Positions 7,317 through 12,950 of a stretch of DNA of 12,950 nucleotides are shown in pieces. The notes beneath the pieces are model-generated. The model had not been told where the DNA came from, did no database searches, and worked only from the letters and a program-made list of their open reading frames with translations. The translations under genes and the position numbers were made by a program. How positions within the stretch are numbered: position 1 is the stretch's first letter; each line of letters starts with the position of its first letter. The stretch is from Candidatus Eiseniibacteriota bacterium. GTDB lineage: Bacteria > Joyebacterota > Joyebacteria > Joyebacterales > Joyebacteraceae. The stretch is taken from the NCBI GenBank assembly GCA_030630395.1, contig DAOVNE010000014.1:1-12950 (forward strand). Direction: 5' to 3'.

Positions 7317-8273
7317 ATGCTGTTTCAATCAGATTCGGGGCGTTGGGGGCGGTTTCTGAGGGGCACCGGCCTCATCATTGTCGCGGCGCTCATCATTGTC
7401 GCACTGACATCAGCCGCCGCCGCGACAGGTGAGAGGCTTGGGTTGGTGCTGGTCGCTCACGGCGCCCCGATGCCGTCGTGGAATGCGCCGGTCCTCGCTC
7501 TGGAGGACGAGGTCAGAGGTCTTCTGGCGGAGGCCGGCGACAATCCGTTCGATGAGGTTCGTGTTGCGCTCATGGAATTCACCGAGCCTTCGATTCACAC
7601 TGTGATCGGGGATCTCGAGGAGGCGGGGATAGACAGGGCCTACGTGCTTCCGCTCTTCATTGCTCCGTCGGGTCACTCGCTGTTCGACATTCCCGCGATC
7701 CTTGGACTCTATAGCGATCCTGCGATGCTGGACGAACTGAGGGGTGAGGGGACAGAGATCGTGGGGACCGACATTCGGCTCACCGTCGGTCCGACCCTCA
7801 ACTACGGTGACATTCTTAGGACGATCATGCTCGATCGCGTTAGGGAGATGTCCGTGGATCCCGCGTTGGAGAGCCTCGTTCTCCTGGCACACGGAGACGC
7901 GTCTACCGAACCTGTGTGGGACGCACTATGCAACGAGATCGGTGTGTACGTCTGCGCGCACACCGGCATCGAGTACTTCGACCATGCGCTCGTAGAGGTC
8001 GGCCAGTCGTTTGCGACAGAAGGACTGGGAGCCATAGCTCAAGCCACCGAGCACGCCGAGCGAACTCTCGTCGTCGGTCTGTACCTGTCGATGGGAGTCG
8101 AGAATATGGCAAAGAGCGCCATGGTCCGGTCCGGAATGATGACGATCAGTGCGGAGGATGTTCTCAAGGACGAGGATATCCGCTACGGCGGGCAGGGGGT
8201 TCTGCCCGATCCGCGGGTGGCCGCGTGGGCTGTCGAGCGGGCCGGGGAGTGGCTTCTGGATCAGGGGGACTGA
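7317..8273 (+). CDS. Exported CbiX/SirB-like tetrapyrrole chelatase homologue
   Basis: The family inserts Co(II) or Fe(II) into sirohydrochlorin in the cytoplasm. This 318-residue protein instead begins with basic residues (GRWGRFLR), a hydrophobic core (about 19-31) and Ala-rich cleavage region near AAAA-TG (33-37), so it is predicted to be periplasmic or anchored in the inner membrane. Two chelatase-like halves are visible. Half one has LVLVAHGAP (His48), MEFTEPS (Glu87/Glu90) and LPLFIAPSGH (His120), which fits the His-Glu-His site of SirB/CbiX. Half two has LVLLAHGDA (His192), but the second His position reads GVEN, so it looks non-catalytic. SirB is likewise two-domain with its active site in the N-terminal half. 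Cys205 and Cys213 lie in half two. The ATG follows GGGAG. Location after the receptor gene suggests work on an imported tetrapyrrole; metal insertion, metal removal or simple binding all remain possible. Confidence 0.85.
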   Translation: MLFQSDSGRWGRFLRGTGLIIVAALIIVALTSAAAATGERLGLVLVAHGAPMPSWNAPVLALEDEVRGLLAEAGDNPFDEVRVALMEFTEPSIHTVIGDLEEAGIDRAYVLPLFIAPSGHSLFDIPAILGLYSDPAMLDELRGEGTEIVGTDIRLTVGPTLNYGDILRTIMLDRVREMSVDPALESLVLLAHGDASTEPVWDALCNEIGVYVCAHTGIEYFDHALVEVGQSFATEGLGAIAQATEHAERTLVVGLYLSMGVENMAKSAMVRSGMMTISAEDVLKDEDIRYGGQGVLPDPRVAAWAVERAGEWLLDQGD

Positions 8274-8311
8274 CCGAGAGCGCCGCGTGATCTGGCGAAC
8301 GGACCCCGGGC

Positions 8312-8340
8312 TTGACAGGAAGGCACACTGACGCTAGTAT
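8312..8340 (+). promoter_or_regulatory. Sigma70-type promoter of the tetR-RND operon
   Basis: A perfect TTGACA (8312-8317) is followed after 17 bases by TAGTAT (8335-8340), four of six matches to the -10 consensus. The predicted start, near 8347, falls at the edge of the palindromic operator, so repressor binding would block initiation. Confidence 0.8.
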
Positions 8341-8348
8341 TGTATAGA

Positions 8349-8366
8349 GAACAACATTCGTTGTTC
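8349..8366. promoter_or_regulatory. Palindromic TetR operator at the tetR transcription start
   Basis: GAACAAC (8349-8355) and GTTGTTC (8360-8366) are a perfect seven-base inverted repeat separated by ATTC. Size, symmetry and position just after the -10 box are typical of an autoregulated TetR-family site. A related sequence recurs before the LolA-like gene at 9064, which supports a real regulatory motif. Confidence 0.8.
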
Positions 8367-8409
8367 GATGTGGAGCCATCACATTGGGACTTCAGGCGGG
8401 CGACACGGC

Positions 8410-9045
8410 ATGCAGGTCAAGAAAGAAGAGATAGAGAATAGGATTCTCGAAGGCGCCCGGCGCGAGTTCGTCGCAAAGGGTTTCTCCGGGGCAAGCATGC
8501 GGGCGATCGCGAAGTGGGCGGGGACGTCGCTCAGCAACGTCTACAACTACTTCGAAAGCAAGGATCGGCTCTTCCGTGCCGTTGTCGGCCCGACGGTCGA
8601 CGGACTCAGAGCCGTCGTGATACGCGAGACGTCGCCCTTGCTCCAGGATCTCGATGAGCATGGCTTCAAGCGATTCGAACGGCAGAAGGAGATGATGAGA
8701 ACCATCGTCGCCTACGTGGATGAGCACCGCGAGGACCTCAAGCTCATCTTCTTCCAATCGGAGGGTTCATCTCTGAGCGGGTTCCACGACGAGCTGATAG
8801 AGGAGCACACGCGAGGGCACGCGCGGTGTTTCCGGAACCTCGGCAAGAGAGACCCGGAGGCCGGAGCGGCGGGCCTCGTGTCAGAGTTCTTCATTCACAA
8901 CACGAGCGGGTTCTTCGTCAATACGTTTGTTGAGATGCTCATGCACGATGTTCCACTGAAGGACATGGAACGATACGCGGATGAGCTTGTGAGGTTCTCG
9001 TACCCGGGGATGAGGGCGGTAGTGGGCTTGGGCAAGGAAGAGTAG
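8410..9045 (+). CDS. TetR/AcrR-family transcriptional repressor
   Basis: The product is a ligand-responsive DNA-binding repressor. The N-terminal TetR domain spans about residues 8-55, with the helix-turn-helix at about 28-47 (SMRAIAKWAGTSLSNVYNYF) and the following FESKDRLFRAVV typical of the family. The C-terminal ligand and dimer domain is variable and does not identify the inducer. The 211-residue length is normal. The ATG at 8410 is preferred, with AGGCGGG upstream; an in-frame ATG at 8368 has no ribosome binding site and would begin right at the operator. The gene is followed by the LolA-like, barrel and RND genes in the same direction, separated by short gaps, so it most likely represses its own operon. 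Confidence 0.92.
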   Translation: MQVKKEEIENRILEGARREFVAKGFSGASMRAIAKWAGTSLSNVYNYFESKDRLFRAVVGPTVDGLRAVVIRETSPLLQDLDEHGFKRFERQKEMMRTIVAYVDEHREDLKLIFFQSEGSSLSGFHDELIEEHTRGHARCFRNLGKRDPEAGAAGLVSEFFIHNTSGFFVNTFVEMLMHDVPLKDMERYADELVRFSYPGMRAVVGLGKEE

Positions 9046-9063
9046 TTTTTTTGGAACAGGACT

Positions 9064-9080
9064 GAACAATGTTCGTTTTT
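9064..9080. promoter_or_regulatory. Second, related TetR operator before the LolA-like gene
   Basis: GAACAATGTTCGTT (9064-9077) matches the first 14 bases of the operator at 8349 at 12 positions; the distal half-site is degraded (TTT in place of GTTC). Inside it, GAACA-A-TGTTC is itself a perfect small palindrome (9064-9074). It lies 18 bases before the ATG at 9098. I could not find a good promoter beside it, so it may act as a roadblock or accompany a non-consensus promoter. Confidence 0.55.
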
Positions 9081-9097
9081 GAGACAGGAGGTCCGAC

Positions 9098-9898
9098 ATG
9101 TGTCACCGAGCCATCAGCACGCTGCTCCTGATCCTGGTCGCGACTGCGAGTGCCGCGACCGCGAGCACAGGCGTCGCCGCTGACCTGACCGGCCGCGACA
9201 TCGCCGTGATGGTGGATGAGAGACCGGATGGGGACGACAGGAAGGGAACGATGACGCTGACCCTCACCAACAGCAGAGGGAAGACGCGGGTCCGGAGTGT
9301 GACGTCCTTCGACAAGGACTACGGACTGGATTCCAGGAGCCTCATGTACTTCGAGGCTCCGGCGGATGTGAAGGGAACGGCTTTCCTTCAGTTCGAGTAT
9401 GAGGACCCGGAGAGGCAGGACGACAAGTGGCTCTATATGCCGGCACTCAGAAGAACCCGCCGGATCGCAGGGTCTTCGAAGAACGAGTACTTCATGGGCA
9501 CCGACTTCACCTACGACGACCTCGGTGACCGTAGCGTGGATGAGGACGTGTATGAACTCCTGCGCGAGGAGGAGTTCGGCGGACACGAGTGCTGGGTGCT
9601 CGAGGCCGTACCCGTGGATGAGGACTACATGTACTCAAGGGTCGTGCGCTGGATTCGCAAGGACGTTCTCCTGCCTGCTCGTGTCGAGTTCTACGAGAGG
9701 CAAGGGAAACTCCTCAAGATTCTTACTGTCGTAGATGTGCGCGAAGTCGATGGCTTCTGGAGCATATACGAGATGGAGATGGAGAACGTTCTTGAGGAAC
9801 ATCGGACGAGGATCGCGTACGAGGACCTGCACTACAACATTGGCCTATCAGACGATCTATTCAGGGTTTCCACACTTGAGAGGGGAAGGATCCAATGA
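9098..9898 (+). CDS. Periplasmic LolA-like protein (outer membrane lipoprotein-sorting family)
   Basis: Residues 1-28 form a signal peptide (hydrophobic core LLLILVATASAA, cleavage near VAA-DL), predicting a periplasmic protein of 266 residues in total. Recognisable features of the LolA-like family found next to RND pumps are KGTAFLQFEY (92-101), the WLYMPALRRTRRI stretch (111-123) and YFMGTDFTYDDL (131-142). The fold is a half-barrel that can shield a lipid or another hydrophobic ligand. The family name reflects similarity to LolA, but this gene is not the housekeeping lolA by context: it is followed by a barrel and an RND transporter, so it probably shuttles that pump's substrate. The ATG follows GGAGG by seven bases. 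Its stop overlaps the next start as ATGA, indicating translational coupling. The ligand is unknown. Confidence 0.87.
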   Translation: MCHRAISTLLLILVATASAATASTGVAADLTGRDIAVMVDERPDGDDRKGTMTLTLTNSRGKTRVRSVTSFDKDYGLDSRSLMYFEAPADVKGTAFLQFEYEDPERQDDKWLYMPALRRTRRIAGSSKNEYFMGTDFTYDDLGDRSVDEDVYELLREEEFGGHECWVLEAVPVDEDYMYSRVVRWIRKDVLLPARVEFYERQGKLLKILTVVDVREVDGFWSIYEMEMENVLEEHRTRIAYEDLHYNIGLSDDLFRVSTLERGRIQ

Positions 9899-11196
9899 TC
9901 ATCCGGATCACAGCACCGCCCGCAGTCACGGCGATCATCCGGATCACAACATCGGCCGCAGTCACGGCGGTCCAGGTTCTGGTCGTCTCCCTTCTTCTGT
10001 TCTCGGCAGGCGATGCTCCGGCGGCCGAATTCGACACACACGGCTTCGTCGATTCGCACTACGGCGTGCGGCTCGGGGAACCGCACGACTTCATCACTTC
10101 CAGGACCCGGGCGCGCATCGAGAGCTGGATGTGCGAGGGAGAGACTTGGGCGTACCTGAGCGTGAATGCCACAGAAGACGGCGTGGTTACCGGGGAGAAG
10201 GGAATAGAGCTCCGCGAGGCGTTCGTCGAGTACGTGGCGGATAGCTGGGACTTGAGGGTCGGACGCCAGATCATTGTGTGGGGGAAGGCGGACGGGGTGG
10301 CCATAACGGACATCATCTGCCCGCGCGACTACGCGGAGTTTTTCGCAGCGGAGTATGACGATACCCGGATACCGGTAGATGCGGCGAAGTGGCGATACCT
10401 CGGGAACAGTTTCGACCTGGAGTTCATCTGGCTGCCGCGGTTCATCCCGGCCACGTTCCCGCAGCAGGGAAGCCCGTGGTTCAGAGAGACCGGGTTTCCC
10501 GCCGGCGTGCACGTCGAGTACCAGGCGGTGTCGGAGCCGGAGCTCAATCTGGAGAACGGTGAGTTCGCCGCCAAGGCAAGCATCTATACGTCGGCAGTCG
10601 ACCTCGCGGTCTCCTGCTTCCGCACGTGGCACGATACTCCCACGGCGTATCGGGAAGTGGTGTCACAAGGCGACTCCGTTCGGGTCAGCTTCCGTCCGGA
10701 GTATGAGCGCACGGTCCTTTATGGAGCGGAGCTGTCAAAGCCGTGGGGTGATGTCGTTCTCCGCGCGGAGGCAGCTTACTTCACCGGGCTCTGTTTCGAG
10801 CCCGCGGACGAGCTTTCGGAAGAGATGTTCGAAAGAGACGTGCTCAAGTGGATGGTTGGGGCGGACTGGAGTCCCGGAGGTAACTGGATTGTCACTGTGC
10901 AGTTCGTCGATGGCTTCATCCTCGACTACGAGGAGGCGATCGCGGACGACGAGCACTCGATGCTCGTTACCACGAGCGTCTCGAAGACGTTCCTCAGAGA
11001 GAGCCTTGAGCTGTCCGGAATAACGTACCTCGGCATGAGTGACAACGACATGTACGCGCGGATGGCAGCTGACTATGAGCTTGCGGATGCACTCCATCTC
11101 TCGGTGGGCGTGGATGTCCTCAGCGGGGATGGTGGACGATTCGGCGCGTACGACGACAACGATCAGATCTGGGTGAGGGCCAAGTACAGCTTCTGA
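9895..11196 (+). CDS. Outer-membrane beta-barrel protein, DUF1302-like
   Basis: The 433-residue protein has an N-terminal signal sequence (hydrophobic core about 25-37, cleavage near APAA-EF at 44), alternating polar/hydrophobic strands throughout, and ends in the aromatic-rich WVRAKYSF with a terminal Phe, as outer-membrane barrels do. The motif GRQIIVWGKADGVAITDI (123-140) followed by CPRDYAEF resembles the DUF1302-type barrels that neighbour RND pumps; this is recognition by eye. The ATG overlaps the previous stop and is the only ATG, GTG or TTG in frame before the hydrophobic core. The signal peptide n-region is unusually long because of a 36-base tandem duplication. It is probably the outer-membrane partner or acceptor for the RND system; porin, channel or lipid-acceptor roles cannot be told apart. 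Confidence 0.85.
   Translation: MIIRITAPPAVTAIIRITTSAAVTAVQVLVVSLLLFSAGDAPAAEFDTHGFVDSHYGVRLGEPHDFITSRTRARIESWMCEGETWAYLSVNATEDGVVTGEKGIELREAFVEYVADSWDLRVGRQIIVWGKADGVAITDIICPRDYAEFFAAEYDDTRIPVDAAKWRYLGNSFDLEFIWLPRFIPATFPQQGSPWFRETGFPAGVHVEYQAVSEPELNLENGEFAAKASIYTSAVDLAVSCFRTWHDTPTAYREVVSQGDSVRVSFRPEYERTVLYGAELSKPWGDVVLRAEAAYFTGLCFEPADELSEEMFERDVLKWMVGADWSPGGNWIVTVQFVDGFILDYEEAIADDEHSMLVTTSVSKTFLRESLELSGITYLGMSDNDMYARMAADYELADALHLSVGVDVLSGDGGRFGAYDDNDQIWVRAKYSF
9898..9969 (+). repeat. 36-base tandem duplication in the barrel gene's signal-peptide coding region
   Basis: Unit one (9898-9933) and unit two (9934-9969) abut and are identical at 33 of 36 positions. Each encodes 12 residues, IIRITAPPAVTA and IIRITTSAAVTA, so the frame is preserved. 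It lies directly after the start codon and lengthens the signal-peptide n-region. Confidence 0.95.
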
Positions 11197-11213
11197 GCTA
11201 CGGGAGGAAGGCC

Positions 11214-12950
11214 ATGTCGGAACGAATAGAGAGGATCAACGCGTGGTTCAAGAGACGATCGAAAGAGATCATCCGCTTCCGGTGGTTGATCATAATCACA
11301 GTCATTGTTCTCAATGTCCTGTCGATACCGGGTGTGATGCGTGTTGAGCAGGACAACTCGATGGAGGGGTGGCTGCTCGAAGGGGACCCGCTTCGTCTCG
11401 CGCGCGACGAGTTCGAGGAGATCTTCGGCAACAACGACTACGTGCTCGTGCTGGTTGAAGCCGATGATGTCTTCTCCAGTGAGACACTGGCGATGATGCG
11501 AAGGCTTGGGGACGATCTTGAGGAAGAAGTTCCGTTCGCCGACAAGGTGACATCGATCGCACACTTGGATTTCACGGAGGGTACCGAGGACGGGATTGTC
11601 GTGGATGAGCTTGTTCCCGAGGAGATCCCGACGGATCCTGCTCTTCTCGCGGAGATAAGAGCGCGCGCGATGACGAAGCCGTTTCTTGTCGATCGCCTCT
11701 TCTCGCGGGACGGTACGCAGGCGGCCGTTCTTCTCCGGCTTCACAAGTACGCGGACGTGAACGGGAGTGAGGCGCGGGGTGAGGTTCTGGTCGGGGCGAA
11801 GGTGAATGAGATCCTTGCCAGGGAGGAGTACCGCGATCACGGACTGCTGTCCGGGGGGATGCCGATCTTCTCTGCCGAGAAGGAGCTCTGGTTCAAGCGA
11901 GAGGGGGCCAGGCTCTTCTCGCTCACGGTTCTGGTCATGATGATCGTGCTCGGAGTGTCGCTTCGGTCGATCAGGGCGATGTTCGCCCCCATCTTCACGG
12001 CGCTCTCCGCCATTCTGTGGGTCTTCGGCATCATGGGCTACACGGGCGTGAAGATGATTCCGATGATCGCCACGATCCCGGTCATGCTCCTGGTCGTTAT
12101 CTCAGTCGGATACTCGGTTCACATCGTCTCCTTCTTCAAGCAGCACTTCCTTGCTACCGGGAATCGAAGGGAGTCGGTGGCGCATGCTCTCGAGCACACG
12201 GGCTGGCCCGTTCTCTTCACGGCATTCACAACCGTGCTGGGTTTCCTGTCGTTCACCGTCGTCGAGATCTCGGCTATCAGATGGCTGGGGTTCGCAGCCT
12301 CGGGTCTGGTGCTCGCCGCGTATCCCCTAGTCATGGCGCTGACGCCGGCCCTTCTCAGGTTTGGAAAGGACCGCGAGCCGGATCCTGATTTCGCTCGCGG
12401 AGGGGGCGGGCGGATGGAAACCGGGCTGGTGAGGTTGGGTGAGTGGGTCCGGGGGCGCGGACGCGTCATCATCGTCGTCTTCACTGTTGTAACGATCGCG
12501 GCCGCTATCTCAATGACGGGTCTCGTTGTTGATACGGATTCACTGAAGGTGATGGGAAGGCGGGTTCCCTTTGTAGGGAAGATCTTCTACATCGCCGATC
12601 AGATTGGATCGCTCTACGCGTACGACGTGACACTGGAGTTCCCGGAAGATGGGATGGCGAAGGACCCCGAGACGCTGCGGAAGCTGGACGCGCTCGCTCG
12701 GGAACTCGAGGAGACGGAGATTGTGAAGAGGACGATGTCCATCACGGACATCGTCAAGGACCTGAACCAGGTACTCAATGACGGGGATCCCGCGCACTAC
12801 ACGATTGGCGAAGAGCGTGATCTCGTGGCGCAGCAGCTGCTCCTGTATGAGATGTCGGGCGGTTCGGATCAGGAGAACTGGGTCGACTACGACTATCGTG
12901 TCTTGCGGCTGAACGTCGAACTGCGCCGGTTCTCCTCGACGCAGGTGGAA
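11214..12950 (+). CDS. RND/MMPL-family transporter, C-terminal part beyond the right edge
   Basis: The frame is open for 579 codons to the window edge. The protein is an inner-membrane RND-superfamily exporter. Visible parts: TM1 (about 22-40), a periplasmic domain (about 41-230), TM2-TM6 (about 234-252, 257-277, 282-306, 333-351, 357-381), a cytoplasmic loop, TM7 (about 417-438) and the start of the second periplasmic domain. This is the duplicated RND layout, with most of the second half missing. TM4 reads SVGYSVHIVSFF where many MMPL proteins carry an acidic residue before the Tyr. The ATG follows GGGAGGAAGG, 17 bases after the barrel gene's stop, so it is in the same operon. Together with the LolA-like protein and the barrel it probably exports a lipid or hydrophobic compound; the substrate is not evident. 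HpnN-like roles cannot be excluded, but no hopanoid gene is nearby. Confidence 0.92.
   Translation, partial: MSERIERINAWFKRRSKEIIRFRWLIIITVIVLNVLSIPGVMRVEQDNSMEGWLLEGDPLRLARDEFEEIFGNNDYVLVLVEADDVFSSETLAMMRRLGDDLEEEVPFADKVTSIAHLDFTEGTEDGIVVDELVPEEIPTDPALLAEIRARAMTKPFLVDRLFSRDGTQAAVLLRLHKYADVNGSEARGEVLVGAKVNEILAREEYRDHGLLSGGMPIFSAEKELWFKREGARLFSLTVLVMMIVLGVSLRSIRAMFAPIFTALSAILWVFGIMGYTGVKMIPMIATIPVMLLVVISVGYSVHIVSFFKQHFLATGNRRESVAHALEHTGWPVLFTAFTTVLGFLSFTVVEISAIRWLGFAASGLVLAAYPLVMALTPALLRFGKDREPDPDFARGGGGRMETGLVRLGEWVRGRGRVIIVVFTVVTIAAAISMTGLVVDTDSLKVMGRRVPFVGKIFYIADQIGSLYAYDVTLEFPEDGMAKDPETLRKLDALARELEETEIVKRTMSITDIVKDLNQVLNDGDPAHYTIGEERDLVAQQLLLYEMSGGSDQENWVDYDYRVLRLNVELRRFSSTQVE

Noticed and set aside
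8368..8409. Upstream ATG for the TetR repressor
   Set aside because: It begins at the operator with no Shine-Dalgarno and adds residues outside the family pattern.

Overview
The window looks like chromosomal DNA from a GC-rich, Gram-negative (double-membrane) bacterium. It encodes a TonB-dependent receptor with an N-terminal carboxypeptidase-regulatory-like domain, a second outer-membrane barrel, a lipobox protein and several exported proteins. The receptor's domain order and the ATP-type PEP carboxykinase would suit an uncultured FCB-group or deltaproteobacteria-like lineage, but the sequence alone does not settle the phylum. No rRNA, tRNA, CRISPR array, insertion sequence or phage gene was seen.

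Layout. (1) 1-844, minus: the 5' part of a TPR lipoprotein gene that runs off the left edge, with its own sigma70-type promoter. (2) 845-1288: a 444-base intergenic stretch with several inverted repeats and a strong terminator-like hairpin; it may hold a small RNA or a long pckA leader. (3) 1289-2938, plus: ATP-dependent PEP carboxykinase, followed by a clear intrinsic terminator. (4) 3071-4051, minus: an RluA-family pseudouridine synthase with an S4 domain. (5) 4120-8273, plus: a metal-acquisition cluster. A near-perfect promoter with overlapping operator-like half-sites drives a DtxR/MntR-family repressor, then a TonB-dependent receptor, then a CbiX/SirB-type chelatase homologue carrying a signal peptide. 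(6) 8312-12950, plus: a TetR-regulated export operon comprising the TetR repressor, a periplasmic LolA-like protein, an outer-membrane barrel and an RND/MMPL transporter cut by the right edge. A palindromic operator lies at the tetR start, and a related copy lies just before the LolA-like gene.

How the genes may work together. In region 5 a metal-sensing repressor appears to control a receptor that imports a metal complex and an extracytoplasmic tetrapyrrole chelatase-like enzyme. The most economical hypothesis is uptake of haem, another metallo-tetrapyrrole or a corrinoid, with metal removal or insertion outside the cytoplasm. This is the best candidate for an under-described system here. 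In region 6 the LolA-like protein, barrel and RND pump form a plausible inner-membrane-to-outer-membrane route for a hydrophobic substrate, induced when a ligand releases TetR. The genes in regions 1-4 look like ordinary housekeeping or uncharacterised genes.
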